From contig CALNBM010000078.1 in the NCBI GenBank assembly GCA_937874195.1, forward strand, positions 1 through 9,337: DNA of 9,337 bases. The letters are read 5' to 3'. Under the pieces are notes generated by a model that was given only the letters and a program-made list of their open reading frames with translations, ran no database searches and was not told the origin of the DNA. The DNA is from an uncultured Clostridia bacterium. Its GTDB lineage: Bacteria > Bacillota > Clostridia > Christensenellales > UBA1242. Both the position numbers and the translations under genes were made by a program. Shown piece by piece: positions 1 to 4,081 of this stretch (its first letter is position 1; each line of letters begins with the position of its first letter).

Positions 1-205
1 TCATTTTTTCGTTTAAATTATCATTATTAATTTCTTTATTTTTAGAAATCCAAAGCTCATAATCTAAACGATGGCATTTACCTCTTATATTAAGAGTGTC
101 GCTAATTTTCTTTATTTCTTGTAGTTTTTGACTAGCTAGACTTCTTCCACAGCCTAAAAGTTCTTGTAATTCAGTTAGTCCTAAAACTTCTTTTTGCGTT
201 TTCAT
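1..205 (-). CDS. Partial early-region HTH protein (excisionase/regulator-like), C-terminus outside window
   Basis: This gene starts with ATG at 205 behind an AAAAGGAG ribosome binding site and runs off the left edge, giving 68 visible residues beginning MKTQKEVLGLTELQELLG. Residues 10-32 (LTELQELLGCGRSLASQKLQ) read as a helix-turn-helix, followed by a wing-like stretch (IRGKCHRLDYELWI, about residues 41-54). That arrangement is typical of the MerR/excisionase-like DNA-binding domains of small phage early proteins. It lies 60 bases downstream of the cro-like gene on the same strand and is probably co-transcribed from the rightmost early promoter at 508-536. As the second early gene of a phage whose integrase sits in the repressor operon, it could be the excisionase (recombination directionality factor) or another early regulator. 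The sequence does not decide between these, and the missing C-terminus prevents a length comparison. Confidence 0.75.
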   Translation of the reverse strand, partial: MKTQKEVLGLTELQELLGCGRSLASQKLQEIKKISDTLNIRGKCHRLDYELWISKNKEINNDNLNEKM

Positions 206-248
206 ATTTATTCTCCTTTTAAATCAAATCTTCAATAAAGCGCCTACA

Positions 249-262
249 TGTACACCTGTACA
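249..262. promoter_or_regulatory. Tandem TGTACA palindromes upstream of the second early gene
   Basis: TGTACA-CC-TGTACA lies in the 60-base gap between the cro-like stop and the next early gene. Each hexamer is self-complementary. The same hexamer recurs at 501-506 and at 575-580 in the divergent promoter region, so it may be a binding site for one of the phage regulators. No T-run follows it, so a terminator is unlikely. Confidence 0.35.
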
Positions 263-265
263 CGG

Positions 266-475
266 CTATCCTAAAAAAATAAAATCGCTTAACTTGTATT
301 TGTGTTTTTTACAATAATTATAGAAACAATTTATTACTTTTTTACCAGGCTCTCTTCTTTTATTTAACAAATGACACATATATCCATTACCTATTCCAAC
401 TTCTTTGCTAAACTTTGTTATGTTGTTTTGATATTTGTCTTCTATGTGCGCCTTTATATAGTCTATATTAAGCAA
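266..475 (-). CDS. Cro-like HTH DNA-binding protein
   Basis: A 69-residue protein made almost entirely of an XRE-family-type helix-turn-helix (about residues 19-40, NITKFSKEVGIGNGYMCHLL), followed by two short helices and a KLSDFIF end resembling the last helix of Cro/CI N-terminal domains. It is divergent from the CI-type repressor and is the first gene of the opposite transcription unit, the canonical position of Cro. By family knowledge it would bind the operators at 500-610 and repress the lysogeny promoter. The start is chosen as TTG at 475: AAAGGAGG lies at 484-491 with an 8-base spacer to it, while the upstream GTG at 484 overlaps that ribosome binding site and is unlikely. The stop is TAG at 266-268. 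The product is rich in Lys, Asn and Tyr. The specific role is inferred mainly from position. Confidence 0.8.
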   Translation of the reverse strand: MLNIDYIKAHIEDKYQNNITKFSKEVGIGNGYMCHLLNKRREPGKKVINCFYNYCKKHKYKLSDFIFLG

Positions 476-483
476 CTCTAACA

Positions 484-491
484 CCTCCTTT
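484..491 (-). promoter_or_regulatory. Ribosome binding site fixing a TTG start for the cro-like gene
   Basis: AAAGGAGG on the minus strand is followed by an 8-base spacer (TGTTAGAG) and TTG at 475-473. The only other upstream in-frame start, GTG at 484-482, lies against or inside this site, so the rare TTG is the better start. Confidence 0.6.
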
Positions 492-507
492 ATGTCCTAA
501 TGTACAT

Positions 508-536
508 ATACTATCAATAATATATACTATTGTCAA
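508..536 (-). promoter_or_regulatory. Early lytic promoter (PR-like) for the cro-like gene
   Basis: On the minus strand a perfect TTGACA (536-531) is followed by a 17-base spacer and TAGTAT (513-508, 4 of 6 consensus bases). The predicted start of transcription is near 500, just upstream of the cro-like ribosome binding site. The spacer contains one of the ATAGTATAT operator-like repeats (522-530), so repressor binding here would block RNA polymerase. Confidence 0.65.
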
Positions 537-590
537 CAGAAAAACAAACATTTTTAAAAAAAGTATTGATTATTTGTACAATAGTCAATA
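521..590. promoter_or_regulatory. Inverted operator-like pair between divergent promoters
   Basis: Bases 521-533 (TATATACTATTGT) and the reverse complement of 578-590 agree at 11 of 13 positions. This places mirrored copies in the leftward and rightward promoters. Related copies of the half-site ATAGTATAT or its complement occur at 506-514, 522-530 and, with one mismatch, 602-610. This looks like the operator set read by the CI- and Cro-like proteins. Which protein binds which copy is not visible in the sequence. Confidence 0.5.
566..588. promoter_or_regulatory. 23-bp imperfect palindromic operator over the repressor promoter
   Basis: The arms TTGATTAT (566-573) and ATAGTCAA (581-588) are inverted repeats at 7 of 8 positions around a 7-base centre containing TGTACA. 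The site covers the -35 box and the entire spacer of the repressor promoter, a position suited to autoregulation by the repressor or repression by the cro-like protein. Confidence 0.45.
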
Positions 591-594
591 TAAT
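566..594 (+). promoter_or_regulatory. Lysogeny promoter (PRM-like) for the repressor-integrase operon
   Basis: TTGATT (566-571), a 17-base spacer and a perfect TATAAT (589-594) predict transcription starting near 601, leaving a short leader before the repressor start at 623. Both hexamers are strong, so the promoter may not need activation. The spacer is occupied by an imperfect palindrome. Confidence 0.75.
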
Positions 595-622
595 GTATAC
601 AAAAGTATATTTGAGGTGGCAG

Positions 623-1258
623 ATGATTAACGAAGAATTAAACAATCTTATAGAATTAGCACAAGGAAATCGAACACAAAACCAGTACGCACTGAACTCT
701 GGTGTTAATTCTTCTTTTATAACAAAGATAATAAAAGGAGAAAGAAAACCATCTCCAGTTATATTAAAGAAATTAGCGAATAGAGCCTATAATGGAATAA
801 CTTATGAAATGTTTATGAGAGCGGCTGGTTACCTTGATGCAGATGTTAAAATATCAAAATCCAAAGGCATTAAAATACCAGTTTTAGGAGTTATACCAGC
901 AGGAGTGCCAATTGAAGCAATTGAAGAGATATTAGACTATGAAGAGATAACGGAAGACCTGGCTCGCACTGGAGATTTTTTTGCACTTAGAGTAAGCGGG
1001 GATAGTATGGCTCCACAAATACTAGAAAACGATATAGTTATAATTAAAAAACAGGAAGACTGCGAAAACAATGATATTTGCGCTGTGATTGTAAACGGAT
1101 ACAATGCTACTCTTAAGCGCATAAAAAAAGACACTAACGGAATAATGTTAGTGCCTTATAATCGAGCCTATGAACCTACATATTACTCTAAAGAACAAGT
1201 GTTAAGCCTGCCTGTTAAAATTATCGGTAAAGCGATAGAAATAAGAAGAGGGTTGTAA
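623..1258 (+). CDS. CI/LexA-type phage repressor (HTH + S24 peptidase)
   Basis: A 211-residue lysogeny repressor. Residues 16-38 form an XRE-type helix-turn-helix (NRTQNQYALNSGVNSSFITK). From about residue 85 there is a LexA/CI S24 self-cleavage domain: the candidate Ala93-Gly94 scissile bond sits in VIPAGVP, the nucleophile Ser128 in GDSMAP, and the general base Lys165 in ATLKRI. All three elements are intact, so RecA-stimulated autocleavage and SOS induction are expected from family knowledge. The ATG at 623 is chosen because GAGGTGG (613-619) precedes it and the promoter TATAAT ends at 594. An in-frame upstream extension to 530 would place coding sequence across the promoter and lacks a ribosome binding site. 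The TAA at 1256-1258 lies one base before the integrase ATG, so the two genes form an operon. Confidence 0.93.
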   Translation: MINEELNNLIELAQGNRTQNQYALNSGVNSSFITKIIKGERKPSPVILKKLANRAYNGITYEMFMRAAGYLDADVKISKSKGIKIPVLGVIPAGVPIEAIEEILDYEEITEDLARTGDFFALRVSGDSMAPQILENDIVIIKKQEDCENNDICAVIVNGYNATLKRIKKDTNGIMLVPYNRAYEPTYYSKEQVLSLPVKIIGKAIEIRRGL

Positions 1259-1259
1259 T

Positions 1260-2426
1260 ATGGCTTATTACTACCAAGAAAAATACACATGTTTAGACTG
1301 TAAAGAAGTAGGCAGGGCAAAAACATGCCCTACCTGTAAGTCAAAAAACACTCGTGGCAGTGGTCGTTGGGGTGTAAGGTTTAGAGTTGACGAGAACTTT
1401 AAAAGAACAAACAAAAATTTAACATGGTTTAAAACAAAGTCAGAAGCTGAAAGTGAAAAAAATACTCACTTATTAAAAGCAAGTGAAAGTACAAACATTA
1501 ATAATGCAAAATTTAGATATTATTATGAAATTTACAATAAACACATTTTATCAAGAGTTTCTGATAAGTCGTATAAAGAAAGTTCGTATTATGAATTTAA
1601 TTATATTTTTAAAAATTATATATTACCACACTTTAAAGACCAAGATATAAAAAACATAACTAAAAGAGATGTTTTACTGTGGCAAAACTCTTTAACAGAA
1701 AAAGGGCTTAGCTTTAATTACAAATCAAAAATACGCACATATTTATTTTCATTTTATAAACACTTATATAAATATTATGACATTCCAAATATTGTTGAAA
1801 AAGTTGATGCCTTTGTAAAGCCTAAAGAAAAAAAAGTTGTAAACTTTATTACAAAAGAACAGTTTGATAAATACATTAAATATTTTGAAAACGATATAAC
1901 TTATTATACATTGTTCAATTTGCTGTACTACACAGGTTGTCGTATTGGAGAGGCAACTGCATTAAAAATATCGGACTTTGATATAAAAAATGAAAAATTA
2001 AGTATTACAAAATCTGTTGCTCGTAAAGTTTTAAATAATGATTATTTAGTAACCACTCCGAAAAATGTAAGTAGTTTTAGAAATATAAAACTTAACAAAC
2101 AACTAGTAACCATTTTAAAAGCATACTTAAGTTCACTAGAGGAATATACCAAAGATAGTTTTTTATTTGGAATTCAAAAACCACTTTCAACATCCACAAT
2201 TGGAAGAAAGCACAGAGAGGCTATTAATAATGCTAATATTAAACCGTTTAGGGTACACGATTTTAGACACTCTCACGCAAGTTTGTTAATTAATCTAGAT
2301 GCAAACGTACTGTTAGTCGCTCAAAGACTAGGACACTCAAACATTGAAATGACACTCAATACTTACAGCCACTTGTTTCCAGAAAACGAACAAAAATTTA
2401 TTGATAAATTAAATGATATAATTTAA
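1260..2426 (+). CDS. int: Tyrosine recombinase phage integrase with N-terminal zinc-ribbon-like motif
   Basis: A 388-residue site-specific recombinase that would integrate the phage at attP. Residues 11-26 carry CLDC...CPTC (C11, C14, C23, C26), a zinc-ribbon-like motif. An arm-type DNA-binding segment follows (about 35-75, GRWGVRFRVDENFKRT and WFKTKSEAES), then a SAM-like core-binding domain (about 84-185) and the catalytic domain (about 195-388). Catalytic residues are visible: Arg228 in TGCRIGEA, Lys268 in TTPKN, His333 and Arg336 in HDFRHSHAS, His359 in LGHS, and the nucleophile Tyr369 in NTYSH. All are intact and the length is typical. Translation is probably coupled to the repressor (1-base gap, AGAAGAGGG upstream), so integrase would be made from the lysogeny promoter. 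The gene ends 201 bases before the tRNA-like attachment core, as expected for an integrase beside its attP. Confidence 0.96.
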   Translation: MAYYYQEKYTCLDCKEVGRAKTCPTCKSKNTRGSGRWGVRFRVDENFKRTNKNLTWFKTKSEAESEKNTHLLKASESTNINNAKFRYYYEIYNKHILSRVSDKSYKESSYYEFNYIFKNYILPHFKDQDIKNITKRDVLLWQNSLTEKGLSFNYKSKIRTYLFSFYKHLYKYYDIPNIVEKVDAFVKPKEKKVVNFITKEQFDKYIKYFENDITYYTLFNLLYYTGCRIGEATALKISDFDIKNEKLSITKSVARKVLNNDYLVTTPKNVSSFRNIKLNKQLVTILKAYLSSLEEYTKDSFLFGIQKPLSTSTIGRKHREAINNANIKPFRVHDFRHSHASLLINLDANVLLVAQRLGHSNIEMTLNTYSHLFPENEQKFIDKLNDII

Positions 2427-2434
2427 AAAAAAGA

Positions 2435-2463
2435 TTGACGTTTTTACATTATTATGTTATTAT
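2435..2463 (+). promoter_or_regulatory. Strong promoter downstream of integrase, firing across the attP core
   Basis: TTGACG (2435-2440), a 17-base spacer and TATTAT (2458-2463) each match the sigma-A/sigma-70 consensus at 5 of 6 positions. It starts only 9 bases after the integrase stop and points toward the attachment core. Transcription from about 2470 would reach the terminator at 2657-2692, giving an RNA of roughly 220 bases with no convincing reading frame. Confidence 0.55.
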
Positions 2464-2498
2464 ATATTTGTTTTAAATTGAGAGATAAGTTAATGGAA

Positions 2499-2520
2499 TT
2501 TAGGAACAATTTAGGAACAA
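2499..2520 (+). repeat. Tandem 11-bp repeat TTTAGGAACAA, left arm of attP
   Basis: Two perfect, immediately adjacent copies of TTTAGGAACAA (2499-2509 and 2510-2520) lie 108 bases before the core. Two further copies lie on the other side of the core. The 11-bp spacing places them on the same face of the helix. This arrangement is typical of arm-type sites bound by the N-terminal domain of tyrosine integrases. Confidence 0.7.
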
Positions 2521-2573
2521 AAAAATGGCTATAGGTAATTGGCAGTAAAAAACAATGAATTTAAGCACGCAAC

Positions 2574-2604
2574 TTGGCTGTTTTAAGCAATTAAAAACAA
2601 CCAA
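2574..2604. repeat. 11-bp inverted repeat just upstream of the attachment core
   Basis: TTGGCTGTTTT (2574-2584) and AAAACAACCAA (2594-2604) are complementary except for one C/A mismatch and enclose a 9-base loop. The repeat ends 23 bases before the tRNA-like core. There is no following T-run, so it is not a standard terminator. It could be a protein-binding site for integrase or excisionase, or a structured element in the short RNA made from the promoter at 2435-2463. Confidence 0.5.
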
Positions 2605-2627
2605 ATACTTAAAAATCTTTATTTAAT

Positions 2628-2647
2628 AAGTCCTGCCACCCCAGCCA
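2628..2647 (+). other. attP core: 3' end of a tRNA-Gln-like gene including CCA
   Basis: The sequence aagtcctgccaccccagcca reads as the end of a tRNA. It has the second half of the T-loop and T-stem, an acceptor 3' strand ending in A72, a G73 discriminator and an encoded CCA. An acceptor CACCCCA with A72-G73 implies a 5' strand TGGGGTG, matching the U1-A72/G73 signature of bacterial tRNA-Gln (E. coli tRNA-Gln ends TACCCCAGCCA). No 5' part of a tRNA occurs upstream, so this is only a fragment. Phages that use tRNA attachment sites carry such a fragment so that the target tRNA gene is restored on integration. The exact crossover and the true core length cannot be set without the host attB. Confidence 0.75.
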
Positions 2648-2656
2648 GTGTATTAT

Positions 2657-2692
2657 AACCACTCAAAAACGGCTTTATTGGGTGGTTTTTTT
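2657..2692 (+). terminator. Intrinsic terminator right after the tRNA-like core
   Basis: AACCACTC (2657-2664) pairs with GGGTGGTT (2680-2687) with one T-G wobble, and a T-run covers 2686-2692. It is forward-oriented, 9 bases after the CCA. In the free phage it would end the transcript from 2435-2463 and any integrase read-through. After integration it would end the restored tRNA-Gln transcript. Confidence 0.85.
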
Positions 2693-2705
2693 GTTTAAAA
2701 AAACA

Positions 2706-2727
2706 CTCAGGAACAAATTAGGAACAA
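2706..2727 (+). repeat. Tandem 11-bp repeat, right arm of attP
   Basis: CTCAGGAACAA (2706-2716) and ATTAGGAACAA (2717-2727) match TTTAGGAACAA of the left arm with two and one mismatches. They have the same orientation and the same 11-bp period. They lie 58 bases beyond the core and mark the P' arm. Confidence 0.7.
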
Positions 2728-2742
2728 ATATAATCTAGCAAC

Positions 2743-2772
2743 AAAAAAACCGCCAAACTTAATTAGCGGTTT
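2743..2772 (-). terminator. Terminator of the minus-strand gene beside attP
   Basis: AAACCGC (2747-2753) and GCGGTTT (2766-2772) form a perfect 7-bp stem with a 12-base loop. On the minus strand it runs into seven T residues (bases 2749-2743). It sits 78 bases past the stop of the gene at 2851-3138 and insulates attP from late transcription. The T-rich sequence on the other side suggests it may also work forward. Confidence 0.8.
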
Positions 2773-2850
2773 CTTTCGTTATTGTTATTAATAAAGTTTC
2801 ATTTCATTTTAAATTAACAAACTATTGCTTCGGTAACGACTTTTTTTTAG

Positions 2851-3138
2851 CTATAAGCGTTTTAAATAATCAAGTCTTTCTTCATAATACTCTTCATTGT
2901 CTTCCCTCTTCATATCCCAGCACATTTCAGCAATGTACGCTTTTTTTGTATAAGTGTGATACACCGCTTTTTCTTGTTCTTGTGCGGTTAGTTCACCCAT
3001 TTTTTTATCTATGAAATAATCCAAATCATCTACTGCATAATCTTCAAAGTCAAAACCATTGCTACTAAAAGACACTACATAGTCACCTTTTATTGCGTTA
3101 ATTATTTCTTGGTTATTTTCGTTATTATATTTTTTCAT
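2851..3138 (-). CDS. Small acidic protein of unknown function, own promoter (moron candidate)
   Basis: A 95-residue hypothetical protein that I do not recognise. It is acidic, with many Asp and Glu (GFDFEDYAVDDLDYFID around residues 28-44; REDNEEYYEERLDYLKRL at the C-terminus). It has no signal peptide or membrane segment. Its C-terminal half is predicted helical (AQEQEKAVYHTYTKKAYIAEM). The start is ATG at 3138 behind AAAGGGGTC, and the stop is TAG at 2851. It is the last gene before attP. A TATAAT box lies at 3199-3204 and a terminator at 2743-2772, so it can be transcribed independently of the tail operon. That is the arrangement of a phage cargo (moron) gene, which may be expressed in lysogens, or of a late accessory gene. 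Its acidity could suit a DNA-mimic or inhibitor role, but nothing in the sequence establishes this. Confidence 0.75.
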   Translation of the reverse strand: MKKYNNENNQEIINAIKGDYVVSFSSNGFDFEDYAVDDLDYFIDKKMGELTAQEQEKAVYHTYTKKAYIAEMCWDMKREDNEEYYEERLDYLKRL

Positions 3139-3167
3139 TTTTGACCCCTTTTTTAATAAGGTTTAAA

Positions 3168-3223
3168 TTTTAAAAGTTTTCTACTTCCTTATTAATTAAT
3201 TATAGTATGTTTTTAAAAGTTTT
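3168..3223. repeat. Two direct 13-bp repeats flanking a promoter
   Basis: TTTTAAAAGTTTT occurs perfectly at 3168-3180 and 3211-3223, 43 bases apart. One copy covers the likely -35 region and the other the start of the leader of the 95-residue gene, bracketing the -10 box at 3199-3204. Both are AT-rich, so chance is possible, but the placement suits an operator pair. Confidence 0.45.
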
Positions 3224-3226
3224 TAA
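3199..3226 (-). promoter_or_regulatory. Promoter for the gene at 2851-3138
   Basis: On the minus strand a perfect TATAAT (3204-3199) has a weak -35 candidate, TTAAAA (3226-3221), at 16-base spacing. Transcription would start near 3190, about 50 bases before the ATG at 3138. The weak -35 suggests activation, or that the -10 match is a product of AT-richness. Confidence 0.45.
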
Positions 3227-3400
3227 CTATTTTTTGTATTTTTTATAAATACAAGTGTCGTTTTCTATAAGCTCTTTAATGTAGCCTTGTTTATTTGCTA
3301 CTTTTTCAAGCTTTTCAATCAACTCTTTGTTGGTTGCTTTGTTTAATCTAATCACCGTTGTTATTAGATTTTTTTTTCTGTATCTTTCTTGTGGGTTCAT
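3227..3400 (-). CDS. Small ribbon-helix-helix-like protein
   Basis: A 57-residue protein, MNPQERYRKKNLITTVIRLN followed by KATNKELIEKLEKVANKQGYIKELI and a Lys-rich tail. The pattern of a basic N-terminus, a short beta strand with alternating residues (TTVIRLN, residues 14-20), helix 1 (NKELIEKLEKV) and helix 2 after a turn (KQGYIKELIEN) is that of Arc/CopG-type ribbon-helix-helix DNA-binding proteins. Similar short proteins (KKN...LKLN...LE...NKQGYIKELI) are common in mobile elements of Bacillota, from memory and without a search. The start is ATG at 3400 with a strong AAAAGGAGGTG ribosome binding site 6 bases away, beginning inside the stop region of the upstream DUF5758 gene, so the two are co-transcribed. 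It may regulate the adjacent gene at 2851, whose promoter begins at its stop codon. Confidence 0.75.
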   Translation of the reverse strand: MNPQERYRKKNLITTVIRLNKATNKELIEKLEKVANKQGYIKELIENDTCIYKKYKK

Positions 3401-3413
3401 TTTGCACCTCCTT

Positions 3414-3839
3414 TTAATAATCTACCGCTTCTTGCAGTGTCATAAAGAAATGTATTCCACTCGCACACAAATTCCACCTATCTTCATCAAAATTATCTAT
3501 CGGCTTAACAGTTTTTCCAACTTCGTAAATGAAATTATTATCGTATTGTGATACTCCACTTTTAAAAACTTTATTCGTTTTATAATTCCATATTTTAACA
3601 ACTTTCGCTTCGCTTGCTCTGCACTTTCTAGTAGTTGCAGAACTGCGTTTTGCATGTGCAGATATTATTAACTCTGCTATTAAATCACTGCTTAATTTTT
3701 TAAATGCTGTAAATGACCCTTTTTCTGGGCATACCAAATAATAAGATGATGTTGAATTATTGACAACAATATTAGTTAAATCTGCACCTCTTAAATCTGC
3801 ATCACTTAAAAAAGTTTTTTTCAACAAAAAAAGATGCAC
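3414..3839 (-). CDS. DUF5758 protein with a single short pentapeptide-type segment
   Basis: A 141-residue protein. Residues 11-22 (LSDADLRGADLT) match the A(D/N)LXX pentapeptide-repeat pattern for about two units. The rest matches the DUF5758 family as I know it: VCPEKGSFTAFKK (36-48), AHAKRSSATTRKCR (61-74), SQYDNNFIYEVGKTV (97-111) and DEDRWNLCASGIHFF (118-132), ending EAVDY. The function of DUF5758 is not known. It is frequent in phages and often sits behind long pentapeptide-repeat stretches. Here the repeat portion is almost absent, so the gene may be a minimal or N-terminally shortened version. The start is GTG at 3839, with AAAGGAGAAAGG upstream. No ATG, GTG or TTG lies further upstream in frame before a TAG. 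It is followed 13 bases later by the ribbon-helix-helix gene. Confidence 0.8.
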   Translation of the reverse strand: MHLFLLKKTFLSDADLRGADLTNIVVNNSTSSYYLVCPEKGSFTAFKKLSSDLIAELIISAHAKRSSATTRKCRASEAKVVKIWNYKTNKVFKSGVSQYDNNFIYEVGKTVKPIDNFDEDRWNLCASGIHFFMTLQEAVDY

Positions 3840-3918
3840 GTTAATGCACCTTTCTCCTTTGTTTCTAATTTTTTTGCAACTCTTTAAAGGCTGTTTGCTT
3901 TCCGTTGTTGGTTTCTTG

Positions 3919-4080
3919 TTACTCTATTGGTGTGTCTGTTTCTTCGTACTCATAATCTATACAACTGTTTACATCTGACCATAATGTGCCGTTAACCTTA
4001 TTTCGAATGTAGACACCTTTATCGCTGTAATTGCGGTAGATTGTTTGGTCGTTTATTTGTATTACTTCTCTTATTATCAT
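3919..4080 (-). CDS. Small conserved-type phage protein following the tail fibre
   Basis: A 53-residue protein starting MIIREVIQINDQTIYRNYSD and ending EYEETDTPIE. It has two short beta-prone halves (IYRNYSDKGVYIRNK, residues 14-28) and an acidic C-terminus. The YSD...YI...Y.ETD.PIE pattern resembles small uncharacterised proteins commonly found just after tail-fibre genes in phages of Bacillota, from memory and not from a search. The start is ATG at 4080, one base after the fibre stop codon (4082-4084). Its GGAGG ribosome binding site lies within the last codons of the fibre gene, so translation is coupled to it. There is no membrane segment, so it is not a holin. A possible role as a fibre assembly or decoration factor is inferred from position only. 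Confidence 0.75.
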   Translation of the reverse strand: MIIREVIQINDQTIYRNYSDKGVYIRNKVNGTLWSDVNSCIDYEYEETDTPIE

Positions 4081-4081
4081 T

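Larger units (their letters stand above)
2427..2850. other. Gene-free attP region between integrase and the late-gene end
   Basis: This 424-base stretch has no credible gene. It holds, in order: a forward promoter (2435-2463), a tandem 11-bp repeat (2499-2520), a direct TTTAAGCA repeat (2560-2567 and 2582-2589), an 11-bp inverted repeat (2574-2604), the tRNA-Gln-like core (2628-2647), a forward terminator (2657-2692), a second tandem of the 11-bp repeat (2706-2727) and a reverse terminator (2743-2772). Phage genes lie on both sides, so the region reads as a complete attP with P and P' arms, not as an attL or attR boundary. Bases 2780-2850 show nothing further. Confidence 0.75.

Noticed and set aside
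530..622. An upstream in-frame extension of the repressor with a hydrophobic stretch
   Set aside because: It would start at a TTG with no ribosome binding site and cover the -35 and -10 boxes. GAGGTGG before the ATG at 623 gives a proper HTH start.
2493..2534. A 13-codon open frame starting MEFRNN over the left arm repeats
   Set aside because: It has a poor ribosome binding site and is very short, and its codons are made of the 11-bp DNA repeats. It is more likely a by-product of the attP arm.
2574..2647. A complete tRNA gene ending at the CCA
   Set aside because: No TGGGGTG acceptor 5' strand, D-arm or anticodon arm precedes it at the right distance. Only the 3' fragment is present.
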